Positions 1-8,270 are shown, counted from the stretch's first letter. The stretch is 64,000 nucleotides of DNA from Pararhizobium_B sp963838155 (GCA_963838155.1 CAWIQE010000002.1:62001-126000), one strand, 5' to 3'. Notes: generated by a model from the letters alone, not told the origin. A program made the numbers and translations.

Positions 1-494
1 TCAGCATGGCCGTCATCTTCCTGTTCAGCCTCGTCGTGCTGCTGGCAATGGGCATGCCCTACGCCATCCTGCTTTCGGTCATGTCGGGCCTGCTCACCTT
101 CATCCCGACGCTCGGTCCCTTCGTGTCCGGCATCGTGATCATGCTCGCCGGCCTGTCGCAGAGCCCGACGCTGGCGCTTTACGGCCTGCTGGCCTATCTC
201 GGCATCCAGTTCCTGGAATCGAACCTCATCACGCCGGTCGTGCAGGAGCGCACCATCAAGCTGCCGCCGGCGGCGACCCTGGCGGTGCAGCTCGTCGCGG
301 GCCTGCTTTTCGGGCTTCTCGGTCTCGCCTTCATCGTGCCCCTGGCCGCCGCCGCGAGCTACATCGTGCACGAACTCTACGTCAACGACTGCCTCGGCGG
401 CAGCTGGTCGGCCCCCGGGGAGACAGACCGCGGCTGGATGGAGAAGCTGATCGATCGCTGGCTTTCCCGGAAGGGGAAGGATGCCGCCGGCTAG
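1..494 (+). CDS. AI-2E family (PerM/UPF0118) transporter, C-terminal part
   Basis: The reading frame is open from the window edge, so the gene starts upstream and only about 163 C-terminal residues are seen. It shows long hydrophobic stretches, a polar loop with FIPTLGPFVSG and the segment FLESNLITPVVQERTIKLPP, which is typical of the AI-2E/PerM permease family. Members are inner-membrane proteins of about 350 residues with 7-8 membrane segments; some export autoinducer-2 and others act in Na+/H+ antiport, so the substrate cannot be read from sequence. A hydrophilic tail of about 35 residues ends the protein. It converges on the modE-like gene, with a GC-rich hairpin at the stop codon. Confidence 0.85.
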   Translation, partial: SMAVIFLFSLVVLLAMGMPYAILLSVMSGLLTFIPTLGPFVSGIVIMLAGLSQSPTLALYGLLAYLGIQFLESNLITPVVQERTIKLPPAATLAVQLVAGLLFGLLGLAFIVPLAAAASYIVHELYVNDCLGGSWSAPGETDRGWMEKLIDRWLSRKGKDAAG

Positions 495-506
495 AACGCC
501 GGCGCC
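483..506. terminator. GC-rich hairpin between convergent genes
   Basis: GCCGCCGGC and GCCGGCGCC pair as a 9-bp stem with one mismatch around the loop TAGAAC, which contains the stop codon of the AI-2E gene. It lies between two converging genes and could end transcription from both sides. No T-tract follows, so intrinsic termination is uncertain. Confidence 0.4.
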
Positions 507-511
507 GCGCC

Positions 512-853
512 TCAGCCCTCCCCGATTTCCTGCTGCAGCGCCGCGATATGCGGGCCGGCCGCCGAATGGGCGGCGCGCTCGATCGCACGGAAGCGGCTGA
601 CGACCGCGAGGCCGGCCGGCGTCAGCTCGGTCCCGCCGCCGTTGCGGCCGCCGGGCTGGGGCGAAACGAGCGGCTTGCCGAAGAGCCGGTTCATCTCCTC
701 GACCAGGTCCCATGCATGCTTGTAGGACATCTTCATGTTGCGGGCGGCGGCCGAAATCGACCCGAATGCCGCGATGTGCTCGAGCAGCTCGATCTTGCCC
801 GGCCCGATCCGGCCCTCGGGATCGAGATTGATCCTCAGACTGAGTGACGGCAT
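512..853 (-). CDS. modE: ModE-like winged helix regulator, DNA-binding domain only
   Basis: A 113-residue protein with the ModE N-terminal winged helix-turn-helix: GSISAAARNMKMSYKHAWDL followed by a short wing with GGRNGGGTELT. E. coli ModE has about 260 residues and carries two C-terminal molybdate-binding (Mop/TOBE) domains, which are absent here. How it senses molybdate is therefore open; one-domain ModE proteins are common in alphaproteobacteria. It is the last gene of the mod cluster, 96 bp after modC on the same strand. The start has GGAGG about 8 nt upstream. A ModE-type operator lies 51 nt upstream of the start, suggesting autoregulation in addition to control of modABC. Confidence 0.85.
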   Translation of the reverse strand: MPSLSLRINLDPEGRIGPGKIELLEHIAAFGSISAAARNMKMSYKHAWDLVEEMNRLFGKPLVSPQPGGRNGGGTELTPAGLAVVSRFRAIERAAHSAAGPHIAALQQEIGEG

Positions 854-903
854 GGCATGACCTCCGCAAGCGGGGCGCCGTCGCTGGGGGCGTCCCGGAA
901 GAG

Positions 904-927
904 CGTTATATTCATCGGATCATAACC
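904..927 (-). promoter_or_regulatory. Putative ModE operator upstream of modE
   Basis: A 24-bp imperfect palindrome with outer arms CGTTAT and ATAACC and inner TATT/GATC. It matches the layout of the E. coli modA ModE site (CGTTATATT, short spacer, then an inverted half ending ATAACG). It sits in the modC-modE gap, 51 nt from the modE start, and resembles the stronger site ahead of modA. Confidence 0.6.
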
Positions 928-949
928 GCCGCGCCACGATACCGCCACC

Positions 950-2053
950 TCAAGACCGGCGCGCCAGCGCGACGCCCTTCACCTGGGCATAGACCTCCAT
1001 GCCCTCGCGAAGGCCGAGGCGCGAGCGGGAGAGCCTCGTGATGCGGGCCAGCATGCGCTGCCCGCCGCCCCCCTGCCCGAGGCCCAGAACGACGATGACT
1101 TCGTGCTCGCCGGACGGCGACATTTCGAGGATCCGCGCCGGCATGACGTTCAGGATGGTCGTATCGGCCGGCGGGGACAGCGTCAGGCTGACGTCGCCGG
1201 CCGCCACGCGCAGCCTCAGCCGCACGCCGGCAAGCCGCTCCCGCGACGCGGGAACGACGAAGGTGCCGCCGTCCACGTCCAGCCTCGCCAGCCCGTAGGC
1301 GGCGTCGTGCCCGCTCACCGTCGCCTCGAAGCTCACGGCGGCGTCGCGGCTGAGCGCCAGCGGCAGGCCGGGATCGCTCTGGATGTCGTGGAGCGGGCCG
1401 CTCGCCCTGATCCGCCCCCCGTCGATCAGGACGAGGTGGTCGGCCAGCCGTTCGACCGTTGCCATCTCGTGCGTCACGATCAGGATCGGCATCCCGAGCG
1501 AACCGTGCAGGCGCTCCAGGAAAGGCATGATCTCCTCGCGCCTGTCCCGGTCCAGCGCGGAAAGCGGCTCGTCCATCAGCATCAGCCGCGGCTCCGACAG
1601 GAGTGCGCGCCCGATCGCCACCCTCTGCCTCTCGCCGCCCGACAGGCGATCGGGCGCACGGGCGAGCAGCCCCGAAAGGTCGAGCAGGGCGACGACGTCG
1701 TCGAAGCCGATCCGGGCCGGGGGCCGCCGCTTACCCGCCGCACGGGCCGGAAAGAGCAGGTTTTGCCGGACGGAGAGGTGCGGGAACAGGCTCGGCTCCT
1801 GGAACACGTAGCCGATCGGCCGCCTGTGGGTCGGCAGGAACGTATCCCGGTCCTGCCAGACCTCGCCGCCGACATGGCAGGTGCCCTCCAGCCTCTGCAG
1901 GCCCGCGATGCACCGCAGCGTCGTCGTCTTGCCGCTGCCCGAAGGTCCGAAGAGCGCCGTGATCCCCTGCGACGGCACGTCGAGCGCCACGTCGAGGCCG
2001 AACGCGCCCAGGCGTCCCCGGAACGCAGCCTTTACCCCCTCCCCGCCGGTCAT
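950..2053 (-). CDS. modC: Molybdate ABC transporter ATP-binding protein ModC
   Basis: A 367-residue ABC ATPase energising molybdate import. Walker A is GPSGSGKT (residues 36-43), the Q-loop is in FQEPSLFPHL (about 84-93), the signature is LSGGERQR (137-144) and Walker B is LMLMDEP (157-163). A C-terminal TOBE/Mop-like domain (about residues 295-362), characteristic of ModC, binds oxyanion. The ATG overlaps the modB stop codon (ATGA arrangement), so the two are translationally coupled. Distinguishing ModC from other TOBE-containing importers rests on the modA and modB neighbours. Confidence 0.95.
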   Translation of the reverse strand: MTGGEGVKAAFRGRLGAFGLDVALDVPSQGITALFGPSGSGKTTTLRCIAGLQRLEGTCHVGGEVWQDRDTFLPTHRRPIGYVFQEPSLFPHLSVRQNLLFPARAAGKRRPPARIGFDDVVALLDLSGLLARAPDRLSGGERQRVAIGRALLSEPRLMLMDEPLSALDRDRREEIMPFLERLHGSLGMPILIVTHEMATVERLADHLVLIDGGRIRASGPLHDIQSDPGLPLALSRDAAVSFEATVSGHDAAYGLARLDVDGGTFVVPASRERLAGVRLRLRVAAGDVSLTLSPPADTTILNVMPARILEMSPSGEHEVIVVLGLGQGGGGQRMLARITRLSRSRLGLREGMEVYAQVKGVALARRS

Positions 2054-2736
2054 TGGCCGATGCGGCGCATACGCCGCTCGAGAACCGTCACGGCGAGGAT
2101 CACGACGAAGCCGAACACCACCATGCCGCCCGCCAGGAGGTTGGTCTCGCGCCATTGCTGCGTCTCGACGAAATCGTAGATGGCGACGGACATGACCTTC
2201 GTCTCGCCCGGAATGTTGCCGCCGATCATCAGCACGACCCCGAACTCCCCCACCGTATGGGCGAAGCCGAGTACGGCGCCGGAGAGAAAACCCGGACGCG
2301 CGAGCGGCACCGCCACGGTCCAGAAGGCGCGCAGCGGCGAGGCCCGGAGCGTCGAGGCCACCTCCATCGGCCGGTCTCCGACGGCCTCGAAGGCGTTGCG
2401 GATCGGCTGGACGACGAAGGGCATCGAATAGACCACCGACCCGATCACCAGGCCTTCGAATGTGAAGGCCAGCGTCCTGGCGCCCCAGAGGCCCGCTATC
2501 GCGCCGCCCGGCCCGTGCGGTCCGAGCGCCACGATGAAATAGAAGCCGAGGACGGTCGGAGGCAGCACCAGCGGCAGGGCCACGACGCTGGCCACCGCTT
2601 CCTTCCACCAGGCCCGCGATCGGGCAAGCCACCATGCCAGCGGCGTGCCGAGTGCGAGGAGGATCACCGTGGTCACCGTCGCCAGTTCCGCCGTCAGGCG
2701 GACCGACGTCCACACCTCCGGAGAAAGGCCGCCCAC
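2050..2736 (-). CDS. modB: Molybdate ABC transporter permease ModB
   Basis: A 228-residue inner-membrane permease with about five membrane segments and the EAA-type cytoplasmic loop DRPMEVASTLRASPLRAFW that docks on the ATPase. Family features such as LPLVLPPTVLGFYF and FAHTVGEFGVVLMIGGNIPG are present. It starts with GTG directly after the TAG of modA and ends overlapping modC. The three proteins form ModAB2C2. Confidence 0.95.
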   Translation of the reverse strand: MGGLSPEVWTSVRLTAELATVTTVILLALGTPLAWWLARSRAWWKEAVASVVALPLVLPPTVLGFYFIVALGPHGPGGAIAGLWGARTLAFTFEGLVIGSVVYSMPFVVQPIRNAFEAVGDRPMEVASTLRASPLRAFWTVAVPLARPGFLSGAVLGFAHTVGEFGVVLMIGGNIPGETKVMSVAIYDFVETQQWRETNLLAGGMVVFGFVVILAVTVLERRMRRIGQ

Positions 2737-3501
2737 CTAGTCCGCGCCGCCCGTCGCATAGCCGTAGCGGGCGATGATCCGTGCCGCCTCCGGTCCCTTG
2801 AGGAATGCCAGGAAGGCGCGTGCCGTCGCCTCGCCGGAGCCGCCCTTCAGCAGCACCGCATCCTGGCGTATGGGCGCGTGGTCGGCATCCGGGACCACCC
2901 AGCGCGAGCCACCTTCCCGTCCGGCGAGCTCGGACAGCGCGACGAAGCCGAGCTCCGCATTGCCCGAGGCGACGAACTGGAACGCCTGCGCGATGTTGTT
3001 GCCCTCCACGATCCTGGGCTTCAGCCGGTCGTAGACGCCGATCGCCTTCATGGTCTCGACGGCTGCCGCTCCGTAGGGGGCCGTCGAAGGATTGGCGATC
3101 GCGATCTTCCGGAATGCCGCCGTCTTCAGCGTCTTCTCCCCGTCGACGAGTTTCGGATCGGCGCTGAAGAGCACGATCCTGCCGACGGCATAGGCGAACG
3201 CACTGCCGGCGACGGCGTAGCCCTTGTCGACGGCCTCTTGCGGCCGGCGGGAATCGGCGGCGAGGAAGGCGTCGAACGGCGCCCCTTGCGAGATCTGGTT
3301 GTAGAGCTGCCCGGTCGAACCGAAGCTCAACTCCACCTCGTTGCCGGTGCCGGATCGGAAGGCGGCGGCGATCTCCCTGGCGGCCGCGGTGAAGTTCGCC
3401 GCGACGGCGACCTTCGCCTGCCCTGCGAGGGCCTGGCCGGCGCCGCCGCAGGCGAACAGCAACAGGACGAGCGACAGCCTCGCAAATCTTCCTGCCGACA
3501 T
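2737..3501 (-). CDS. modA: Periplasmic molybdate-binding protein ModA
   Basis: A 254-residue periplasmic binding protein. I place the start at ATG 3501, not the longer in-frame ATG at 3567, because it has AAGGGAG upstream and gives a clean signal peptide (MSAGRFARLSLVLLLFACGG, cleavage near ALAG-Q). The mature protein begins AKVAVAANFTAAAREI, the ModA N-terminus, and contains GSTGQLYNQISQGAPFDAFL, which contributes to oxyanion binding. It is the first gene of modABC. A ModE-type palindrome lies 54-77 bp upstream of the start and would repress the operon when molybdate is plentiful. Confidence 0.95.
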   Translation of the reverse strand: MSAGRFARLSLVLLLFACGGAGQALAGQAKVAVAANFTAAAREIAAAFRSGTGNEVELSFGSTGQLYNQISQGAPFDAFLAADSRRPQEAVDKGYAVAGSAFAYAVGRIVLFSADPKLVDGEKTLKTAAFRKIAIANPSTAPYGAAAVETMKAIGVYDRLKPRIVEGNNIAQAFQFVASGNAELGFVALSELAGREGGSRWVVPDADHAPIRQDAVLLKGGSGEATARAFLAFLKGPEAARIIARYGYATGGAD

Positions 3502-3554
3502 AGGTCCGCTCTCCCTTCTCAGCCGCACGCAGACGAACCGCCGGAACCGGCAAG

Positions 3555-3578
3555 CGTTATATTCCAACGGATATAACT
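3555..3578 (-). promoter_or_regulatory. Putative ModE operator upstream of modABC
   Basis: A 24-bp palindrome with exact outer arms GTTATAT and ATATAAC around an 8-bp centre. The left half, CGTTATATT, is identical to that of the E. coli modA operator. The A/T-rich arms probably overlap the modA -10 region. A second copy precedes modE. Confidence 0.7.
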
Positions 3579-3610
3579 ATGCGCGGCTGCGGTCCGTCAA
3601 CATCGACGTT

Positions 3611-3645
3611 GGAGCCTGTCCGCGCCTTCACCGGACGGAACCCGG
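3611..3645 (-). repeat. Degenerate copy of the gene-end hairpin element
   Basis: Read on the minus strand directly after the pobA stop codon, the sequence resembles the 3' half of hairpin A (CCGGGTTCCGTCCGG) joined to part of hairpin B (GCGCGGACAGGCTC). Full copies are at 11.5, 24.0, 40.2 and 43.4 kb. This one is decayed but keeps the same position after a stop codon and the same orientation. Confidence 0.45.
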
Positions 3646-4830
3646 TCAGAAGGGCAGCCCGACATAGTTCTCGGCGAGCGACGTCATGGCGGCGGTCGAA
3701 TGGAAGAGGTAGTCGAGCTCGGCCTCCTGGATGCGCTGCCCGAAGGCGCCGTTTTCGGGAAACAGGTGCATCGTCGTCGTCATCCACCAGGAGAAGCGGA
3801 CGGCCTTCCAGACGCGGGCGAGCGCCCGTTGCGAATAGGTGTCGAGCGCCGCTCCGTCCGCACTGCCGAAGAAGGGAAGCAAGGCCTCGACGAGGTAGTG
3901 CACGTCGGAAATCGCGAGATTGAGCCCTTTCGCGCCCGTCGGCGGAACGATATGCGCGGCGTCTCCGACGAGAAACAGGCGGCCGAAGCGCATCGGCTCG
4001 GCGACGAAGGACCGCAGCGGCGCGATCGATTTCTCGAAGGACGGGCCGGTCGTCACGCAATCGGCGGTCGCCGGCGGCAGGCGGCGGCGCAGCTCGTCCC
4101 AGAAGCGCGCGTCCGTCCAGTCCTCGACCTTCTCTCCCTCGGCGACCTGCACATAGTATCGGCTCCTCGTGTGCGAGCGCATGGAGCAGAGCGCGAAGCC
4201 GCGGGCGTGATTGGCGTAGATCAGTTCCGCGCTGACGGGCGGGACGTCGGCCAGCAGGCCGAGCCAGCCGAAGGGATAGACGCGCTCGAACGTATCGATC
4301 GCGGCCTTCGGCACGGCCTGCCGGCTCGGGCCGTGATATCCGTCGCAACCGGCGATCACGTCGCAGTCGATCCGGTGCTCCAGACCGTCCTTGACGAAGG
4401 TGACGTAAGGCCGGTTCGTGTCGAAGGCATGGGGCGCGGCGTCGCCGGCATCGTAGAAGGACCGGGCGCCCGAGGCGTCGCGCGCGTCCATGAGGTCCTT
4501 CGTCACCTCGGTCTGGCCGTAGACCATGACGTGCTTGCCGCCGGTCAGCGCCGACAGGTCGATCCGGTGACGCCGCCCGTCGAATGCGAGGTCGAAGCCG
4601 TCGTGCAGCAGGCCTTCGCTGTGCATGCGGCCCGCCGCGCCCGCCCGTTCGAGGGTGTTCATCGTGCCCTGTTCCAGCACGCCGGCGCGCACCCGGCCGA
4701 GAATATAGACGCGGTCGACGCGATCGATCAGGACGTTGTCGATGCCGGCGCGGGTCAGCAGTTCCCCGAGCATCAGCCCGGAGGGTCCCGAGCCGATGAT
4801 CGCGACCTGCGTGCGGGAACGCGTCGCCAT
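3646..4830 (-). CDS. pobA: 4-hydroxybenzoate 3-monooxygenase
   Basis: A 394-residue class A flavoprotein hydroxylase that uses NAD(P)H and O2 to convert 4-hydroxybenzoate to protocatechuate in the cytoplasm. The FAD Rossmann motif is GSGPSG (residues 13-18). DRVDRVYILGRVRAGVLEQG is the PobA-typical segment, the DG motif is in DVIAGCDGYHGPSRQ, and LFLVGDAAHIVPPTGAKGLN binds FAD and pyrophosphate. Length equals the family norm. It follows the IclR gene by 9 bp on the same strand, so the two are probably cotranscribed. No protocatechuate-cleavage (pca) genes are in the window. Confidence 0.95.
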   Translation of the reverse strand: MATRSRTQVAIIGSGPSGLMLGELLTRAGIDNVLIDRVDRVYILGRVRAGVLEQGTMNTLERAGAAGRMHSEGLLHDGFDLAFDGRRHRIDLSALTGGKHVMVYGQTEVTKDLMDARDASGARSFYDAGDAAPHAFDTNRPYVTFVKDGLEHRIDCDVIAGCDGYHGPSRQAVPKAAIDTFERVYPFGWLGLLADVPPVSAELIYANHARGFALCSMRSHTRSRYYVQVAEGEKVEDWTDARFWDELRRRLPPATADCVTTGPSFEKSIAPLRSFVAEPMRFGRLFLVGDAAHIVPPTGAKGLNLAISDVHYLVEALLPFFGSADGAALDTYSQRALARVWKAVRFSWWMTTTMHLFPENGAFGQRIQEAELDYLFHSTAAMTSLAENYVGLPF

Positions 4831-4839
4831 CCGGCGGCC

Positions 4840-5685
4840 TCAGCCCGTCTCTCGTTCGAGGGCCATCGGGCCCGCGGCGGGGCTGGAGCCCGCTCTCCTG
4901 GCGGAGCGATTCGCGGCCGGGACCGCCGGGCCGGCGTAGAGCGCTTCGCGAGCCTGCCGCGCGGCTGCCCTCAAGGGTTCCAGCATGGTCATGAGCACGG
5001 GACGGGCGAGCCGCGAGGACGGGCCGAAGACGGACATGGTGCAGACGACGTCGCCGCTGCGGGCATGGACCGGGACGGCGACGGCGTTGATGTCCGCCTC
5101 CCCCTCGCCGAGGTTCAGGGCATAGCCCCTCCGGCGGATCGTCTGCAGCTCCTCCAGAAGCGCCTCCCGGCCGGTCACGGTCCTTTCGGAAAAGGCCACC
5201 CGGCGGACCTCGTCGAGGTAACGGTTCAGGCGCGCCTGCCCGAGATTGGCGAGCAGAACCTTGCCGTGCGCCGTGCAGTATGCGTCGAGCCGGCTGCCGA
5301 TGCGGATGTCGACATAGAGCGGTCGCGTCGAAACGGCCTTGGCGATGCAGGTCATCATGTCCGCCTCGAAGACCATGGCCATGGTCGCTTCGCCGGACGT
5401 GTTGCTGAGGGATTCCAGGATCGGCTGGAGGACCCCCGCGATGTTGTCCTGGGCGAGCGCCCGGCCGCCGAGATCGGCGAGCGAAAAGCTCAGCCTGTAG
5501 ACCCCGCGCTGCGTCGAGACGAGCGCGCCCGCCCGCTCCAGCGACTTCAGGAAGCGGTGCGCGGTGACCGGGCTGAGCCCCAGGGCTTCCGACACCGCAG
5601 GCCCCGAGATCTGCGACCGTCCCTGGTCGAACAGCCTCAGGATCTGGAAGGCCCGCACCACCGAGCCGTTGATCTGGGTCGCCAT
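4840..5685 (-). CDS. IclR family transcriptional regulator (PobR/PcaR-like)
   Basis: A 281-residue regulator with an N-terminal winged helix (about residues 8-70, ISGPAVSEALGLSPVTAHRF) and a C-terminal effector-binding GAF-like domain (SRLDAYCTAHGKVLLA, then VHARSGDVVCTMSVFGPSSR), followed by an Ala/Arg-rich tail. ATG 5685 is preferred over a start at 5928 because GGAGGA stands just upstream and the longer form would run into the divergent gene. Its position directly before pobA suggests that it controls 4-hydroxybenzoate use and perhaps the divergent ThDP enzyme. The effector is inferred from context only. Confidence 0.85.
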   Translation of the reverse strand: MATQINGSVVRAFQILRLFDQGRSQISGPAVSEALGLSPVTAHRFLKSLERAGALVSTQRGVYRLSFSLADLGGRALAQDNIAGVLQPILESLSNTSGEATMAMVFEADMMTCIAKAVSTRPLYVDIRIGSRLDAYCTAHGKVLLANLGQARLNRYLDEVRRVAFSERTVTGREALLEELQTIRRRGYALNLGEGEADINAVAVPVHARSGDVVCTMSVFGPSSRLARPVLMTMLEPLRAAARQAREALYAGPAVPAANRSARRAGSSPAAGPMALERETG

Positions 5686-5791
5686 TTCCGGGAATCGCTC
5701 CTCCGTTCCTCCCCGGTCATGATTGACAACAGAGGGGCCGGCCGTCAATCTGCAGATAAAGGAATTTCGAATATAGCAATTCAGGGTCTTT
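5686..5791. promoter_or_regulatory. Divergent promoter region, iclR-pobA / ThDP enzyme
   Basis: This 106-bp gap separates divergent starts. It holds a TTGACA on the plus strand (5723-5728) and an A/T-rich stretch (5757-5785) containing GAATT and AATTC as inverted arms. An IclR protein would be expected to bind here. No exact palindrome stands out, so the operator position is not assigned. Confidence 0.4.
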
Positions 5792-7579
5792 ATGGCGAAA
5801 GGATCCCGGCCCGGCGGCCGCGACAGGAAAAGGGCGCCCGCAGAGGGCGCCTCGAAGAAAAGCCGGGTGGAAAACGGGCATCGAGCCCTCGAGCTGACCG
5901 CAGGCGGCGCGCTTCTGGCGCGCCTCAAGACCGTTGGCGTCGATTACATCTTCGCCAATTCCGGCACGGACTTTCCGCCCCTCATCGAGGGTCTCGCCGA
6001 GGCCGCGGCGAACGGCATCGACCTTCCGCAGTCCCTGGTGATACCGCATGAGGGCGCTGCCATGGGCATGGCGCACGGCTATTTCCTTGCGACGGGCCGC
6101 GCCCAGGCGGTGATGGCCCACACCAATGTCGGCCTCGCCAACTGCGCGCTCGGCGCGATCAACGCGGCGACGGAAAGGGTGCCGATCCTGCTCTTTTCCG
6201 GCCGGACGCCGACGCTCGAAGCCGGCCGGCTCGGCGCACGGACGGTGCCCATCGGCTGGGGCCAGGAAATGCGGGACCAGAGCGCGCTGGTGCGCGAGGC
6301 CGCGAAATGGGATTACGAGCTGCGCTTCCCGGAGCAGGTGCCGGACGTCGTCGACCGCGCCTATGCGATCGCGACGTCGACCCCTCGCGGACCGGTCTAT
6401 GTCAGCCTTCCGCGCGAAGTGCTCTGCGCGCCCTGCCCCTCCGCACCGCTCGCCCTGCCGCCCGCGATGGCGGCCCGCGTCACTCCCTCCGCTTCGCTGG
6501 TCGAGGAGGTCGCCGCGCTCCTCGCCGCGGCCGACAATCCGGTCTTCTTCGCCCAGCGCGGCGCCGGTTCGCCCGCCGGATTCGCCGCACTCGCCGAAAT
6601 CGCCGACATCTGGTCGATACCTGTCGTGCAATACTGGGCGGTGCAGCTCGCGCTCGCCACCGACCACCCGATGGCGGCGGGGGCAGACCCCTCGCCATGG
6701 CTGGAGGAAGCCGACGTCGTCGTCGTCCTGGATTGCCTCGCTCCGTGGTCGCCTGCGCTCCACGCGCCGAAGGCGGACTGCCGGGTGGTGCAGATTGGCG
6801 CGGACCCGCTCCATGCCCGCTTTCCGGTGCGCGGCTTTCGCGCCGACATATCGGTCGCCGGCGAGCTGGACGACATGATCGTCGCCCTTGCCGAAGCCCT
6901 GCGGGGCCGCGCGGACGAGGCCTCGGACAGGCGGTCCGCACGCAGGGCGCGCGTCGAGCCGCGCATCCGGAGGATCCGCAGCGACATCCTGTCGGCGGCA
7001 GCGGGCGGGCGCGGTTCCCCGCCCACCAAGGAGTTCGTCGGCCTCGCTTTGTCCGACGCCATCGCCGGCAAGCGCGTGACGGTGCTGTCGGAACTCGGCG
7101 CCCCGCTGTTCCCCATGCAGCTCCGCGCGCACGGCAGCTGGTACCAGGAACCGCATTCCGGAGGCCTCGGCTGGGCGTTTCCCGCCGCGCTCGGGATGCA
7201 GCTGGCCGACCGCGAGCGGCTGGTCGTGGCGACGATGGGCGACGGATCCTATATCTTCTCCAACCCCGCCGCCTGCCACCAGATCGCCGAGGCGCTCGCG
7301 CTTCCGGTCCTGGTCGTCGTGCTGAACAATGCGGAATGGGGCGCGGTCCGCCAGTCCGTCCTCGGCCTCTATCCGGACGGTCATGCGGCCCGAGCGAACG
7401 AGATGCCGCTGACGTCGCTTTCCCCGAGTCCGGATTTCACCAAATACGCGCAGGCCAGCCGCGGATGGGCGGCACGAGCCGACAGCCCCGAGGGGCTCGA
7501 GACGGCGCTCGCCGAGGCCATCGCCCATATCGAGACGCACCGCACCCACGCCCTGATCGACGTCACGGTGCGCGCCTGA
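5792..7579 (+). CDS. Thiamin diphosphate-dependent enzyme (benzoylformate decarboxylase/acetolactate synthase-like)
   Basis: A 595-residue protein of the ThDP decarboxylase superfamily. The N-terminal PYR domain carries the cofactor-activating Glu in IPHEGAAMGMAHGY (near residue 88) and a His in MAHTNVGLANCALG that matches an active-site position of benzoylformate decarboxylase. The central domain runs about residues 225-370. The C-terminal PP domain has the ThDP motif MGDGSYIFSNPA through LNNAEWGAV. The first 30 or so residues are basic and not part of the fold, so a later start such as the GTG near 5868 is possible. It is divergent from iclR-pobA, which hints at a decarboxylase feeding 4-hydroxybenzoate. 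The substrate is unknown. Confidence 0.8.
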   Translation: MAKGSRPGGRDRKRAPAEGASKKSRVENGHRALELTAGGALLARLKTVGVDYIFANSGTDFPPLIEGLAEAAANGIDLPQSLVIPHEGAAMGMAHGYFLATGRAQAVMAHTNVGLANCALGAINAATERVPILLFSGRTPTLEAGRLGARTVPIGWGQEMRDQSALVREAAKWDYELRFPEQVPDVVDRAYAIATSTPRGPVYVSLPREVLCAPCPSAPLALPPAMAARVTPSASLVEEVAALLAAADNPVFFAQRGAGSPAGFAALAEIADIWSIPVVQYWAVQLALATDHPMAAGADPSPWLEEADVVVVLDCLAPWSPALHAPKADCRVVQIGADPLHARFPVRGFRADISVAGELDDMIVALAEALRGRADEASDRRSARRARVEPRIRRIRSDILSAAAGGRGSPPTKEFVGLALSDAIAGKRVTVLSELGAPLFPMQLRAHGSWYQEPHSGGLGWAFPAALGMQLADRERLVVATMGDGSYIFSNPAACHQIAEALALPVLVVVLNNAEWGAVRQSVLGLYPDGHAARANEMPLTSLSPSPDFTKYAQASRGWAARADSPEGLETALAEAIAHIETHRTHALIDVTVRA

Positions 7580-7660
7580 CGGACGGCCCGGGAAGGCAAT
7601 TAGCAAACTATTTCCCATCTTAGACCAAAGTAGAACAATAACCTTTGATTGAGTGATATG

Positions 7661-7676
7661 TGGCACTGGCGTTGCT
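7661..7676 (+). promoter_or_regulatory. Sigma-54 (RpoN) type -24/-12 promoter
   Basis: TGGCAC, five bases, then TTGCT. This matches the RpoN consensus TGGCAC-N5-TTGCW, with GG and GC separated by exactly 10 bp. It lies in an A/T-richer intergenic region and points at the 96-codon gene starting at 7844. Transcription would start near 7687 and give a leader of about 157 nt. I could not identify the enhancer-binding site of an activator. Confidence 0.6.
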
Positions 7677-7753
7677 GGCGCCGGAGCCGACTTTGATCTA
7701 TCCTTAGCCCTGCAATCGGAGAATAAAAACAAACTCTTGCGGCGTCGGGAGCG

Positions 7754-7784
7754 GTCAATTGCCATTGAGGCGAGCGATTGCTCG
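7754..7784 (+). other. Two consecutive hairpins in the leader of the small gene
   Basis: TCAAT-TGCC-ATTGA (7754-7767) is followed after one base by GCGAGC-GATT-GCTCGC (7769-7784). Both are perfect stems with 4-nt loops and lie in the predicted 5' untranslated region between the sigma-54 promoter and the GTG at 7844. They may shape translation or mRNA stability. No known riboswitch or RNA family is recognised. Confidence 0.4.
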
Positions 7785-7843
7785 CGGCTTGTAGTTGCGC
7801 GATTGCGAATTTACCCGATTTCTACCATAGGAGGAACCGTCAA

Positions 7844-8134
7844 GTGGAGCGCTTCAGTCCCGCCGACCGGCACCGATTACCCCCGAATGCCCTGGACCAC
7901 CTTCCCGATGCGGACTTCCGCGTTTCCTGTTCGACTCCCCATGGATGGAAGGTCGAGATGCTGACCCCCCGGGCTCGCCTCTGGGCGAGGACCAATCTGA
8001 GCTGCGACCAGTTCGATACCGCCGAACCGGTTTTTTCGACGGATCTGGCAGGCGCAAACAGCCTGATCCACAGGGCCCGCCTGTCGGGCCTGGTGTCCGA
8101 ATATGCAGGCCCGCTGGCGGCCGTCAGGATCTAG
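7844..8134 (+). CDS. Small protein of unknown function (96 residues)
   Basis: The start is a GTG with a near-perfect AGGAGG 9 nt upstream (7829-7834), stronger than most ribosome sites here. The product is soluble with no signal or membrane segment. It begins VERFSPADRHRLPPNALDHL and has a central PHGWKVEMLTPRARLWARTN and the C-terminal DLAGANSLIHRARLSGLVSE. I do not recognise a family. It stands alone between a sigma-54-type promoter with a structured leader and a perfect 11-bp hairpin after the stop, so it looks like a free-standing regulated unit. An in-frame upstream ATG at 7778 lies inside the leader hairpins and is less likely. Confidence 0.6.
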   Translation: MERFSPADRHRLPPNALDHLPDADFRVSCSTPHGWKVEMLTPRARLWARTNLSCDQFDTAEPVFSTDLAGANSLIHRARLSGLVSEYAGPLAAVRI

Positions 8135-8270
8135 CACTTCGAGGAGGAACCGGATTTCCGTCCGGCATTTTCGTAAATTCGACGAGACGGCCCATCCGCG
8201 GGGGCGGACGGTCTCCGGCGCGGTACCGGACGGGCATTTGCGACCGGCAATGCGACATGGGCAGAAGCGG

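Noticed and set aside
7649..7663. FNR/FixK-like half site TTGAT near the sigma-54 promoter
   Set aside because: The second half TGATA does not match ATCAA at the required spacing.
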